Under the pieces are notes generated by a model. That model saw only the letters and a program-made list of their open reading frames with translations. It was not told the origin of the DNA and did no database searches. Below, piece by piece: positions 1 to 15,464 of a DNA stretch of 64,000 nucleotides. The position numbers and the translations under genes were made by a program. How positions within the stretch are numbered: position 1 is the stretch's first letter; every line of letters begins with the position of its first letter. This DNA is from Phycomyces blakesleeanus NRRL 1555(-) (lineage: Eukaryota; Mucoromycota; Mucoromycetes; Mucorales; Phycomycetaceae): NCBI RefSeq assembly GCF_001638985.1, contig NW_017265154.1:930001-994000 (forward strand). The letters run 5' to 3'.

Positions 1-1938
1 TCAAACAAGCCATTAGTTGTTAATGTCAACAAGCCTGTCCACAGAAAACTAGTATATCAGGAAATGGCTAAAGCGTATGTATTATCTAATCTAATAGTGG
101 TAATTCAAACATATTCTTTTATATTTATTTTTATTTATTTTTATACATATACATATTAATTTTGGATTAATTGTACAGAGAATACAATTCTTTTCTTCAA
201 GCCTCTCACAGAGACAGCAAAAATATGGAAATTTCAAGAATCACCGTAGAAGAACGACAGCGGCGACAGCGGGCTCTGGTGAGATACAGATATAGATATG
301 CAGAATGGATTTGGAAACTTACATGTTTGTGTATTTGTGCTCATATTAGTCTCCTCTGTTAAACTTCCGTAATATCATTGAGCTTATAAAAGATGCTAAA
401 TGTCCAGTTATTGCACACAATGCCGTCTTTGATTTGTTCCATACTGTAGATCAGTTTTGGAGATATCTTCCACAAGAAGTCAGTGATTTCAAGAAAACCT
501 TGAACGACATGTGGGAAACGTAAGTGTGAATTGAACTTATATATCTACAAATGGGAGAGAAAGTGGTATTGCTGTAATATAATAAATATATTAAAGGCAT
601 TTTGTGAAATAATATTTTAGAGTTGTCGACACAAAGTATATGGCCGAATTTCATCCAGATTTGAAAGTAAATAGTGACAGTAATAGTAACATACAATAAT
701 ATATGTACTAAATTGCTACTGTCTTTCTTTTGTGCAGAAATGCTTCAACAGTTCTGTTCTAGCTTCTCTTTACAATACAGTAGAAGAAGAGATCAAGGAT
801 GGTGGACCTACAGTCAGTAAGTGAATTCATATTTATATATTATCATTAAATTCATTTCATATTATTAATTTTTTTTTAAAAAAAAAGCTTTGGCCAAGGG
901 TTATGGTGGTTACCATGAAGAAGGTGCAGCAACTTTGGCACACGAAGCCGGTTACGATGCATACATGACAGGTGTTATATACCTGGGATTTGTCTATTAC
1001 ATTCATGAACGAGAACGCGAGAGATTAGAAAGTGAAGATGACAAAACCAAGAACTCGAAAAAATCCAATAAGAAGATCAAAACAGATTCAAATGTCGATA
1101 AAAATCAGAAGAAATCAGGAAAAGATGAAACATTCATGGACAAATCACTCTTGCCATATTACAACAAACTATTCTTGATGCGGTCTGATCTTTTATACAT
1201 GGACCTCAAAGGAGTTGAAGAATACGGTAAGTATTCGTTGTGCCTAGGAAATGAACTATATGTATATATATCTACATATATGCATGCATGCATGTATTAA
1301 TCAATTTATTTAATTTATTAAAAATCAGAACCCATTGATCATCCCAATCGTTTCTACCTTAACAATGTTCCTAGCGAACTAACTTTTTCTGGAATTGAAC
1401 AAATTTACCCCGAAATACAACCTGCCCACGTTACCTGGACCCCAGACAATAATGCCTGGATCAACATTAAGCACGACAACAAGGTCGAACTTGTCAAACT
1501 CGGCCCACTTGGAGAGGATCGTATCCGGGACTTCTTGCCAGGTGGATCTCGTGAAGCAGAGGGAGTTGCATCTGGAATTACAAAGGAAGCAAGCAAGATT
1601 GAGATCCTGACCTTCAAACAGTGGATGGAGTTACAGAATCCCAAGAAAGAGGACGAAGATAAAAATCAAGCCTTTGATGAGTCCAACAATGCCACACGCG
1701 ATTTTGTTCCTACCGGAGGTTCCAGCTATGATGGTAAGTCAAGAAAGAAAGAGAAAGAGAGACATAAAGCGCTATTGTATTATAGGCATTAAATATATCG
1801 ATATGTATATTGACAATCTATTTCTTATTAGATCTAGATATTCCTATTCCTCCAAGCTTTGCATCTGCCAAGAAGCGTCCTCATGAAGATGGAAACGAAC
1901 CCAATGAAAATCACAATAAGAGACATCATCCCTATTAA
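1..1938 (+). CDS. PARN: Poly(A)-specific ribonuclease PARN, C-terminal part (5' end outside window)
   Basis: Deadenylase of the DEDD exonuclease superfamily, which shortens mRNA 3' tails. I join exons 1-74, 179-278, 350-519, 621-666, 738-816, 888-1226, 1329-1733 and 1832-1938, giving 439 residues in one frame to TAA. All junctions are GT-AG. Seen: an exonuclease core with IAHNAVFDLFHTV (compare VGHN..LDxxHT of PARN) and, after an intron, HEAGYDAYMTG, the Exo III motif with the last catalytic Asp. A lysine-rich insert (KTKNSKKSNKKIK) follows, then an RRM-like region (RFYLNNVPSE) and a basic tail (KKRPHEDG...KRHHPY) that may act in nuclear localisation. The N-terminal catalytic residues lie left of the window. 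Family call is firm; the exact C-terminal role is inferred. Confidence 0.88.
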
Positions 1939-2173
1939 AGAAAATAAGATTGAAAACCAAATAACAAAATAATGCAAAAAATAAAAAAAAAGCAGTAACT
2001 ATAGAAAGATAAAGAAGAAGAAGAAGAAGAAAAAGAAGAAAAGACTGGGCGGGTCGTTTGGCGGAGAAGAAGATAAAAAAAACAAAAACAAAAAGAAGAG
2101 AAAAATAACCTGGGTTAACAAAGTTGTACCTCTTGCTTTCTTTTTTAACAGATTTCTTTTCTTTAATTTAAGC

Positions 2174-4365
2174 ATGTTGCGCATTGCACGGCCATTGCTA
2201 TCAAACTCTCGTTCAATTGTAACATTGTTTGGTAGATCTAGTGGATTAACTTGTCGCTACACAACACAATCCTCGCCACCATCGACGCCACCATCGACGC
2301 TACCATCAACACCAACACCACAATCCCCAAAATTACAAAAAGAACCATTAGAAGCCCTTCCTAAACATTTATACGATGCAATTAGGGTTAGTTTGTTTAC
2401 TTCGTTCGAAAGAAAAAAGAACACAGAGACACACACACGCGCATGTATATATTCAAAACATGTTCCATTTTTTTTATTATTTTATTTTGGCTTTTGGTTT
2501 TGTTTCAGCTCGCTGGTCCTTTAACTGTGTCTCATTACATGCGTCAAGTGCTTGTGAATCCTCTAAGCGGATACTACATGCACAATGATGTATTCGGCAC
2601 AAAGGGTGATTTTATTACCTCGCCTGAGATCAGCCAAATGTTTGGCGAGGTAAAGATAATTATAATAGTAATAGTAGTAGTATTAAATGATTTTACACAC
2701 TTTTTTCACAAGAATCGATATAGATATAGATATATATATATATTAAAATAATAAAATAAAATACAATACAATACAATACAATACAATAAAAATTAATTTT
2801 ATATTTAAGCTTTCCGGTATTTGGTACTTGACAGAATGGATGCGCCTTGGTCGACCTGCCAAAACACAAATCATTGAGTTTGGGCCAGGCAGAGGTACCT
2901 TGATGAAGGATATGCTGAGGGTCAGTAATGCTGGTTATATATATAAATATATATACATGCTGTATTGGTTTATTTAATCTTTTTCAAAGACTAAATTCAA
3001 AGTATTGATATGTACATATAAACATATTTAGGCATTGGAAAGATTCCCTTATTTTTACAAAACCTTGACTGGTATTCACTTGGTGGAAGCAAGCCCTGGA
3101 TTACGTAAAATGCAGCGTGCAGCTCTTGTAGAGGGATCCAAAGATGAGGATGTAGTCAGAGAAAAGGCAGACGCAGCTAATACAGCTCTGGAATCAATTA
3201 CTCGCCCAGATGGTATTACTGTGTCGTGGCATGATGGCATTGAATTTGTACCTGGTGAGTAAGATATATATCTTTATATTCTATTCTAATATGCTTTTTT
3301 TTATTTATTTTTCAATTTATTTTTTGTAGAGCAATGGTCAATGATTATGGCACACGAATTCTTTGATGCTCTTCCAGTCCATAGCTTCGAAGTAAGAATA
3401 AAAATAAAATAATCAAAAATGAATAGAGAACTTCTTGTGTTGTATCTGATCTAATTATTTAAAGTATAGAAAACATCTGATGGGTGGAGAGAGATGTTGG
3501 TTGATTTAGACGATACTGATGAAACGTAAGTCGAAAGAATCAAATAACTATACATACACATCCATATGTATACACATATATATAAATAACAACCTTGTAC
3601 AAATGTACAGAAAATACAACTTCCGTCTAGTGAGATCTCCTAGACCTACTACTGCCAGTAAAGCATTTATGGATCAAGAACCTGCTCGCTTTGCCAACTG
3701 TAAAGAAGGCGATCGCATTGAAATATCACCTGATAGCTGGGACGTAATGACCAAGATGGCCAAGCTTATTGACCGCAATGGAGGTGTAGGACTTGCTATT
3801 GACTATGGACAGGATTACCCACAGGGAGACACTCTTCGTGTAAATATAATAATAATTCACATTTAAACTTTAATCTTTATGGCTTTTCTTTTGTGTAGGC
3901 TATTCGTCAACATAAATTTGTTCATCCAATGAGTAACCCTGGAAGTGCAGATCTTAGTGTGGATGTTGATTTTGGATTTTTAAAGGAAGCAATTCAAAAG
4001 AACTCTGGTGAGTGAATCAATGATAATCATAGTGATAACATTGGCATTGGCATTGACAAACATACAACAAATTGAAATTGTATTACTGTGTAGATGTTAC
4101 TCCTCATGGTCCAATTACCCAGTCAATGTTCCTTCAATCTCTTGGTATCCAAGCACGTGTACAGATGCTCCTGGCTAATGCAAAAACAAAAGAAAATCGA
4201 AAGAATATCATCCAGGGTTTCACTCGCCTATTGGACCCAGAGCAGATGGGTCGTATATACAAGGTTCTTGGATTTACAAAAGAAATTTCAAAAGGAGCAG
4301 AAAAACCAGTAGGATTCCAAGCACCACCCCCACCCTCACCAACCAAGCCTATCTCAAGTGCATAA
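2174..4365 (+). CDS. NDUFAF7: NDUFAF7 / MidA-like mitochondrial arginine methyltransferase
   Basis: SAM-dependent protein methyltransferase needed for mitochondrial complex I assembly (known for the family). Nine exons: 2174-2386, 2509-2649, 2810-2920, 3032-3254, 3330-3391, 3470-3525, 3611-3839, 3899-4007, 4094-4365; 471 aa. The first about 60 residues are Arg/Ser/Thr/Pro-rich without acidic residues, as in a mitochondrial targeting peptide. Family motifs seen: SGYYMHNDVFGTKGDFITSP, EFGPGRGTLMKDML (SAM-binding loop, about residue 140), MAHEFFDALPVHSF, LAIDYGQDYP, and the C-terminal QARVQMLLANA block. Intron 2 carries a pentanucleotide microsatellite at about 2757-2790. Length is normal for the family and no defects were seen. 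Confidence 0.93.
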
Positions 4366-4459
4366 ACAATATATATATTAATAGTATTACTTGAATTACA
4401 TTTGCTTGATTTTTGTGATTTTCCACATAATTATAATATTTAATTTTATTTAACTTTAT

Positions 4460-5925
4460 TTAATTCAACGCAGCCTTGAAAGTGCTATAACAACTTAGTC
4501 CAGGATCATAATCTAAGTAGAAAAAAAGCAGGTTAATGACCAAAAGCCAAAAATTAAAATTATTACTGTGTTGGTTTGTTTCTAGACACAACTTGGAAAT
4601 CAAATACTATACCAAAGTTATTTTGAGGGTCGCATCTACATTTGCTTCTAAACTCTTCTTCCACCGGACAGTGCTGGTAAGCAGTGTGTCTGTAGCCGAC
4701 GTCATTGAAGAAATGGAATTCATCTTTACGAAGCAGCATAGTGGCTGCAATTGAGTGAACAGGAGCATCACCCCATCTACAGACACAGAAAAGAAGAAGA
4801 AAAAAATATGAATTAATGGAAAGTAAAAATAAAAATAAAAATAATTGGAATGAATATTTTGCTTTTGTTTTACCTTTCATAAAAGAAACCACCCGATCGA
4901 TCTAGATAGCTGAATAGCTTGAGATAATCATTGGATCGCCAAACGGCCAGCGATGCGATTTCAAAGTTGGTCCAGAAGTGGCAAGAATTGTAGGTTTCAC
5001 CATTGTCATTTGTAACAAACTTCCACAAACTGTCTTCTTTTACCGGCAAATGCTCCATTACTTCGGGATAATCTCTTTTAAAGGCTTCAATTGTACCCCA
5101 CAGTGAAGGGACAGTAGCCATAAACTCTCTAAAAGCAATATTGAAACCTATTTTTTTTTTTCAATTGATTAATTAAAAAAAAACATACTGAGCTTTTCTT
5201 ACTCTTTATCTTTTATATATATATATAAGAAACTACCATCTTCTATCTCATATATAATAATAATAATAATAATAATAAAGGTATAGCTTACCATATTTCT
5301 TGCCATTGTTTCTCATGTATTTAAAAACATCATAATCAAGCTGGCAGTAATAATCAACATCTGGCTCCAGACGCCAATAGTAGTCAAATTCATCCAAAAG
5401 CGGATGTCTAAAGAAGAACCCACTCTGGAATCTGCACATGTGGCGGTAAGACTCGCTGTCAGCATAAGGCACACCTTGCTTGGCTAGTTCGTGGCGGTTT
5501 TCTGCAGCCCGCGTCTGGTTGATGTACGAAGGATAACCCCACATCTGCTGGTCGAGTTTACCGTAACGAGTGACAGAGGTTGTCAAGGCCGAGGTTGTGT
5601 CCACAAACTCGGGCGTAAACTCTTCATCGTTCAAGAAGATGTATGGGTATTTAAACTTGTTGTTGAATGTGCTTTCAATCTGGCTGATTGTCGAGACGAT
5701 TCCACCCAATTCATTGTTGCGTACTAGAATCACAAAGCATGCCCGGACAGGGTCATCAGGCGAGACCGAGGATGGGGCTGAAGGAGTTGGCTTGGGTCTG
5801 ACGCGTTTTTCGGAGAACAGATTTGGACTTGTGAAGATGTAGAGTGAGATGAGGATGAGGATGAATCCTGCCGAGAAGAGTATCTGGGGAAGGAACCGTT
5901 TTCGGTTACCTAGCCAGTTGAGCAT
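4460..5925 (-). CDS. GT15 alpha-1,2-mannosyltransferase (KTR/KRE2/MNT1 family)
   Basis: Golgi type II membrane mannosyltransferase that extends O- and N-linked glycans of cell-wall proteins. Four exons on the minus strand: 5925-5292, 5147-4874, 4776-4613, 4512-4460; 374 aa. An N-terminal signal anchor (ILFSAGFILILISLYIF, about residues 15-32) is followed by a Pro/Ser stem and then the catalytic domain: VRACFVILVRNNEL, YPYIFLNDEEFT, DYYWRLEPDVDYYC and YNSCHFWTNFEIASL, the GT15 signature that includes the proposed nucleophile Glu. The short last exon (FDYDPGLSCYSTFKAALN) has no ORF of its own length. I recovered it from the donor after NNFG and a matching acceptor at 4513-4514; FDYD is where other family members also end. 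Which KTR paralogue this is cannot be told. Confidence 0.92.
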
Positions 5926-7176
5926 ATTCCTTCCTTCTTTCTTTCTTTTCTCTTTTTTATATATATGTTATTATAAATGCTTCTCTTATCGTCTTCCCGG
6001 AGAGCAAATGGGATGTATGATAGATAAAGAAGTATAAAGAGAGAGAAAGAGAGAAAGAGAGAAAGAGAAAAAATATTACTACTATTATATATATATAATT
6101 GTAATTGTAATTATAATTCTTTTAATTTTTTAATTTTTGAATATTTATTTAATTTTAATTTTTGAACAATTTTATCACTCTGACGGATCAAGGTTACTAT
6201 AGCGTAAAGTGATGACGCCGTTTACATGTATAATACTAAAGCCTACGAGCCTTTACTTAATTTTATACTTGTATACACTTATATTGATTCAAAAAATAAA
6301 TAGTAAATCATGTGGCTGAAACTCGATTAATCTAATTGTCATTTTCTCCAAGGGCTCGGAATACATTATTAACAAACAAACGGTGAAACACAATTGGCAC
6401 ACACACACACGCACACACGCACACACAGAGAGAGAAAAAGACTCGCACTGTAAGGAATTCAAATTGTGAGTTTTTAGATTATTACTATTTAAAAAAAAAG
6501 ACAGTTAAAAATACCACTCCAAACCCCCTTTTTTATTTTAAGAAAAAAATTCAATTAGTATTGTTTCAATGTATAATATGTGTCAATATGTCTACAATAT
6601 ATATGTGTGTGTATGTGTGGATGTGGGTCTGTGGGTCTGTTGGTCTGTGGGTTTGTGGGTTTGTTTTATACACAGATAGAGAAAATATCTAGATCGTACC
6701 TACTAAATCACTATATTTTTTGTTGATATTTGTAGCTGCTCTTTTCTGCTTTAAATTTTCTTCTTTAATATATATTTATGGCATAAAACCCTAAAATATT
6801 TGCGCTTTTAAACACACATATTTGACTTGACAATCCATTGAAAGAAACCAAGAAACTAAAAAAAAAAGAAGGGAAATTTTGGAAATGAAGTAGCGATCCG
6901 AAAGTCACGTATTTTTTCCATAGTTGAACCTTTTCTCTTTTTTTTTTTCTCCCTCTCTCTGTCTACCTTTTTTTTAATTTTTTAATCTTTTAATTTTATT
7001 GGTTCATCATAGCCTTTTTTCTTAAGAAAAACAAACTTCATCTGAAAGCGATCTTTGCAAGCGATCTCACTTTGGCATCATAAATAACATCAACATCAAC
7101 CTAACATCAGTACATCAAAAAATAAAATAAAAAGCACGAACGAACAAACAAACAAACAAACCAAACAAACGAACAA
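5926..7176. other. Intergenic region between two divergent genes
   Basis: This is the shared upstream region of the minus-strand mannosyltransferase and the plus-strand poly(A) polymerase. It holds simple-sequence tracts: GA-rich at about 6038-6070, a CA/CG-rich run at about 6397-6425, and GTGT/GGGTTTGT runs at about 6605-6665. AC-rich AAAC/AAACG repeats (about 7135-7176) lead up to the poly(A) polymerase ATG. No further gene was recognised. Confidence 0.6.
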
Positions 7177-9680
<2,504 letters not shown>

Positions 9681-10418
9681 AAGGAAATAAATGGGGATGG
9701 GTAAAAAAAAACAAAAAAAAACAATAATTCATTTTCTGTCCAAGAGCAAGAGCGACCTTGTAGCAATTGCCACAACTCTATCAGAGAATCCCAACAAGAA
9801 ACTTCGAAGTGGGGAGGAGGAAGAGGAGGAGGAGTTTATACACAGCAACGGGTCGTCCCCTTTTCTTGCTCTTCCGCCAGACACTCCAATTCTTGACACA
9901 TTTCGGCCTGGAAACGACGAACATACTTTCCCTTGAGATGTCTTTTTTTTATATTTCTTTAATTTATATGTATATATATACATATACATACATGCATACA
10001 TACATACATCTTCAAATCTATATATTTTGTCTGTTTTTATACTGTACATAAAATGGAAAATCCCACAAGTGGCGCCACTACACAATAATTCAAGCTGGAT
10101 TCAATTATCTCCTGATAATAACTCTAATAATTTGATATACACAAATAAATGTTAAATGTTAAATATAAATATATATATGAAATAAATTGGATACAATTCC
10201 AGTCTTTACACTTTATCAAATCCAAAGCAATTAAACTTGAATTTACTTATTGCAAACAAGGTGTGGATCTTTACTTGGATCGTTACCAAAATAAATAAAT
10301 AAAAATAAAATAAAAATAAAAAGACTGGCAAGCGATATGACGTGTGTTGCCTAAATTCACGTGGCTCGTTGCAATTTTACATTGCAGCAACTTTGGTTCA
10401 AAGGACAGCAAGGAGCAA
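9681..10418. other. 3' region of the poly(A) polymerase gene and upstream region of the Sel1 gene
   Basis: AT-rich. A short open frame at 9691-9936 is mostly A-runs and GAGGAG repeats and looks like untranslated sequence. TATATACA-type repeats lie at about 9965-10010. No gene was recognised. Confidence 0.5.
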
Positions 10419-12029
10419 ATGGCTCATACATTCGAGCAGTTGCTAGCAAGCACATCTGAGGACCTTCATCTATTCACCGGTACTCATCGAATGGCTCGAT
10501 CAAATATCTGAAACTAATATTATGTTTACCCATAGCCGTCGAACTCATCAATGCCACCGCTGTGGACAGCATCAATCACAGCAGTTGTGATGATGAGCTG
10601 GCGAGCCATGCCCTACAATATTTACGTTTAAAGGCAGCCAAGGTATGAATATATGTATACATGTATATTATTTTGGATGATTTGATGCTAAAACAGATCA
10701 TCATCACAATACCTGGTCTATATATAAAAATTAAAATAAAATAAAAAGGGCGATGTAGAAGCAAAAATCAAATTAAGTACAATTATGGATCGTTCTGAGA
10801 ATGACAAGACAATGACAATCCAGCCCGACAAACGAGAGGCTTTGGTTTGGGCACGCAGTATCTTTGACCGTCGGTTGTCGGGGGCACTTGCTCCGTGTGT
10901 TACTGCACTGATGCGCCCAGCCGGAAATCTAGACAACAAGGATCAGAAACCGGGAAAACTGATGCTGGACCGAGTTTTGGAACGAGCCGAGGAAGGAGAC
11001 GAGAAGGAAATGTGCCATTTGGTGGGAGTATTACTAGTTGATGGAATTGGGCTTGAACGCAACGTTGACCGCGGCGTAGACTTCTTAAAGAGAGCAGCAG
11101 AACATGGTCATGAAGAGGCAGGTATAGAGCTGGCCACCATACTAGGAGATTCGTTCAAGTACCCTGCCATGTATGACCTCAAGCAAAGTCTTGAGATATA
11201 CGAGCGTGTGGCCCAGAAAATTCAGACAACTCATTCACGCAAGATGTCCCAAGCTGATGCGCGTGCACTGACTGACCTGGCACGAATGTACTATGAAGGA
11301 GAAGGTAGCAAAGGAGTAGAGAGAGATGTTGACAAGGCGTATTACTACGCCCGTCAAGTTGCGGAGAATACTGGAGAGCAGTATTGCCAATACATTGTAG
11401 GCGATGCATTGTTACATGCATTGGGATCCACAGGCCGTGATGTGCGACAGGCTTTGTTTTGGTTGACACAGTCTGGTGAACAAGGCTTCCCATTGGCCGT
11501 AGAGGCCTTATCGAAACTGTATTTTGAAGGAAGCTCCGAGAGTGGGATGAAGCAAGACTACGAACAGGCGCACTACTGGTGTATTCGTGGAGACGACATC
11601 TGGCCATCCGGATTGGGTTATTGTCAAACGTGTCTCGGAGATATGCATCGTGCAGGATTGGGCGTTCCTAAAGACCTTGTTCGATCGTTCGAGTATTACC
11701 AGAAAGCGGCGAGTCAGCAGGACGCACCCCAGAACTATGCTCGTTACATGTTAGGCGAAATGTAAGAAATTCAATTGTTTGAGCGGTTCTTAATTATTTT
11801 CAGGTTCTTTAAGGGGGAAGCATGGCCACAAAACTTTGCTGTCGCGGTGGAGTATTACAAGCTAGCCGCAAATGAAGACCATGAATTGTCTCGACTTCGA
11901 TTAGAAGAAATCTCACGGCTAGAGGCAACAAGAGCAGAAGAAGAACGAGTAAAGGCTGAGCAAGCCCTTAAGCGGAAGACATGGAGAATATGGACACTAT
12001 TTACTAATCGACGCAAGGCAGCTGTCTAA
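10419..12029 (+). CDS. Sel1-like (TPR-like) repeat protein
   Basis: Exons 10419-10479, 10536-10642, 10749-11761 and 11804-12029; 468 aa. The start is the ATG of MAHTFEQLLASTSEDL, chosen because two short 5' exons then join in frame to the long exon. Several Sel1 repeats (about 36 aa each, consensus A...G...A...L...Y..G.GV..D...A..) are visible, for example MCHLVGVLLVDGIGLERNVD, LARMYYEGEGSKGVERD, CQTCLGDMHRAGLGVPKDLV and the final GEMFFKGEAWPQNFAVAVEY. Sel1 repeats form alpha-solenoids used as adaptors in ERAD, chitin-synthase activation and signalling; nothing here shows which. The C-terminus is a charged helix (LEATRAEEERVKAEQALKRK) ending in a basic WRIWTLFTNRRK. No signal peptide was seen, so a cytosolic scaffold is the likeliest reading. 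Confidence 0.82.
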
Positions 12030-15000
12030 GATAATTATTGGCCCTTCCCCCATTTTTTTTTTAATTTTCTTGTTTCTTTACACTCTATACCAAAGCATAG
12101 CACATCATTGCAGTAATACGATACATTTCTACTTATATCCTCCTTCTTGGGGATCTTATTTATTTCATTTTATTTCCCCTTATTTTACTCCATTGTTCGA
12201 TCCTTGTTTATTTATATATTTTTAAGGGGAAGGTATATTATTGAATCTTGAGGGTATTAAGCATGACCTTGAGATTGTTTCATTTCCTTCCTTCTTTCTA
12301 TCTTTTTTTTTACTTTTATGATTTCTGGAACCACTTCATTAAATTCATTATTTTAGTTACATATACTAACACAAAGAAAAAGAAAAAAAAGATAGCTTTA
12401 AAATAGAACAAAGAGACAAAAATACTTGTTTAAAGAAGAATTTTCTCACGTTAATTATATTATGCAGAGTAACCCGCCACAAACTGACTGTAGGAAAGCA
12501 CAATCTTATTTTATCCATTCTACCTAAATACAGTTGGCTCAACTCCAAATAACGGGATTTTAAATCGGTGTGCGAGAAGTGTAAAAAAATGCTTAAATTG
12601 ATGTATTAAATAAGCGACTTTTTAATTTTTATTTATACTTCAAGTTTGGAAGTTATTTTTCCTTGGATGAAGCACAATTTAAATTCAGGTAGAGAGAGTA
12701 TTTGGTAGTGGAGTATGTACTTCGCTCAATTGTGGTGTGTATACTACAAATAGTAGCATGCATAATTCAAGTTGATTGCGTGTTCGAATCCCATAAGAAA
12801 GAGTAAGAAAAGAAGTTTCTAGCCGCTAATTAATATATCGGTAATAAAATAACATATAATAGTAGCCTTTTGCTTTATGGAATAATCAACCTGACACCCT
12901 GCTCTTCTACAAAATCACGAGCTATTATACCAAAGCGGCATATAAGTGAAATACTTGCTCACATAAGAAAGAGCGCCTCAGACTCTTGCGGCACAACATA
13001 TAAAGCCATTAAGAAATTTACAGTGGAAGTAATCGGGTTCGTTGTAAGCTCATAGAATTAAAGCTTAACATATATTATGATCTAAAGCCGTCTGTTGCTT
13101 ATAACAATCGATCTAAGCTCTGAGCTGCCGCCAAGCAAACCAGAAAGATTGTGCGTAAAAACAATGAAACTTTAATTCACTCTTGCTGAGGTGAGCTACC
13201 CTCCCACTAGAATTATATCGCAGATAAATTAAAGCTGTCAAAGAACTTGGAATAGAAGGCTTACTAGCTACCACTGAACTATTTTCTGTAGTCAAATCAC
13301 TTTCGAGTGTATAGCATTCCTAATAAACAATAAATAAATGTCTGGAGATAAAGGCTTGTATGAACATGTCAAATTTCTTGGTATCCGAGTATACTGTAAG
13401 TATTATATTTCTGGGCTTTACCTGAACTAGTTTGGCTAACTTATTTAATAGCAAATAAAATGTATGTACAATTTCTCTGTCAAATAAATCGAGGAATCTA
13501 CGTATTTAAAGACGTTCGGTCATTCGACTTGATCTTCCCTGCCGGATTGTTTTTTAGTTTCGTACCAAAACTATTAGATTATTTATGAAAGTCAAAGGTT
13601 TGTACTGAAGTACATCATTTATTTTTTCTGCTGCCTAGCATCTAATAAGACCATATTTTGCTAATAATAAAGCCTCATCGCAGACAGTGTGTTATCAATT
13701 GACAGTTATTTGAGAAGAGATTTCGGTGAGAAATTCTTGTCAGTTCCCTTTGCTTTAGTATCCCTTAACAATATAGGCCCAACATTAAATAATAATAAAG
13801 TATGGTAAAGCAACTACGGAATTAGCATACTGCTTTAGTTATCCTAAATGGACTGCTTGATATTAAAAGTCTGATCCTTATTGTCTTTGTTAATAGCTAA
13901 AAGAATCCTGTCTACTTGTCTTCCAAGTACGAAGGATACGACCTTTCCTAGGCATGTCGCTTTGAGGCCGATATTTGACACTTGTAGTATTGAAAGTGTC
14001 TTAAGCAGTTACTTTAAAAAATAGCTTTGCTTTATATTTTAAAGCAAAATCAATTTTTGCTTCCAAATATTCGTCTGTAGCACTTACTTTAGTTTGTACT
14101 ATCTACTTTAGATAATATCTAATTGAGGCTTCTGTATAAAGCTATATGATATTACTAGCAAAGTAATAATTAAAGATAGATAGTAAGTTGCAAGCGAGAT
14201 AACTGTAAAGTTTTTTTTTAAAGAAAAAGTAAATATTAGAAATGCTCTTAATTCTTCTCTTTTTTAAAATCTTGTAGCCAATACTCTTAAATCCCTCTTC
14301 GTTCTTACGCTACTTTCTCTCTTGTTCTCCTCTATTTCTTTTTTCGTTTTACTTCGTTTTTTTTATAGAGGAAATTATGTACTGTTACATATTCTCCTAC
14401 TTCTGTAATTGTACTGTTGTGAACAGATTTCTCTCATCGCGGGGTCACCTCACTTGTTACAGGGGTTCTTGGTGTAAACCCACCAATTACTCAGGTTTTG
14501 AATAGGTCGTGGGAGTCCTTTCTTGCTGTTTGGTTTGACTCTTGGTTGGTGCTTAAGTATATTGATACGGCTTGTGACCTTTCTTGGGGAATATGTAACA
14601 TGTGGGTTTTTGTGTTTGTTTGAATATTTGATTTTGTACACCTAAATCTGAGCTTTATAATGCCAAAATACAAATTTAAGCTCCAAGCCAATAAAAGTAA
14701 AATTATCGTGGGAAACTTCCATACATGGAGATACATCAGTGGGTGTGTATACTGAGATATAATTGTGCTCTCAAGTGCCTCACTGTAATATTAAAAACCG
14801 GTAATTAAAATAAATAAATGCCGTCTTAAGATTATATTTCCAGAACTTTATTTTAAGATCCCGGCTTTTGGTGTTGCGCCAACTCTATAGATATGCATAA
14901 ATCTCCGCATTTCTGTTTATCTTCGATATATTGCGCAAGTTAAGGCGTATTCAATGACGTAAAGGGTGCCTGTTACACTTGGAGATCAAAGCATTACGTA

Positions 15001-15464
15001 TTGGCACTTTAGATTCGGTCAAATGGAAGTTATTTTCGGAAAGACTTAAAAATGTTTTCAGACAAATAATTCTTTATTTTTTTTTTGGATCGCAGTAAAA
15101 AGATATTCAGGCAATTGTAATATACTTAGGCCTTTAAATGATGCCAGTAAGATATCCATCACAATAAGTTTCTGAGTACCTATTCTAGTCAAGGCAGTCT
15201 CATGTACTGAGTGTCACAATCTGAGTATAAAAGAATCTAAAGAGCAAAGTGAATTCATTTTGACCAGCACTACACAATTGGACTGAAAAAAGGAGAGTAT
15301 TGAGGAATGAACAAAGGTTTATACACTTTTGTGCAGGGACAAGAACTATGGCTGATATACCCTTGATTGATCGTGTCTTACTTCTTATCTTATGTCCATT
15401 ATGTCCAGTATCACCCTTGAGAATAATGACTTGTATTACACTTAGTTATTGACTTCCTTTTTTT
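12030..15464. other. Gene-free AT-rich stretch, probable decayed repeats
   Basis: The first few hundred bases are the 3' region of the Sel1 gene. The rest has stop codons in all frames and only short open stretches (for example 12870-13055 + and 14491-14736 -), none with a recognisable domain. At 13338 a start codon opens a 19-codon exon-like segment with a good GTAAGT donor, but the next acceptor runs into a stop. A tRNA B-box-like string (GTTCGAATCCC) occurs near 12783 without a foldable tRNA around it. Most likely old, mutated transposon sequence. Confidence 0.5.

Noticed and set aside
4563..4613. Read-through C-terminus (VFDFQVVSRNKPTQ) of the mannosyltransferase
   Set aside because: A GTATAG donor after NNFG and an acceptor at 4513-4514 restore the family ending FDYDPGLSCY; the read-through is intron sequence.
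9691..9936. 81-codon ORF after the poly(A) polymerase stop
   Set aside because: Composed of A-runs and GAGGAG repeats with no domain; better explained as 3' untranslated sequence.
12690..12800. tRNA-like or tRNA-derived SINE head (B box GTTCGAATCC, D-arm-like GCTCAATTGTGG)
   Set aside because: The T-arm stem has mismatches, the anticodon arm has a short loop, and no acceptor stem could be formed. Chance or a very old relic; not supportable as a gene.
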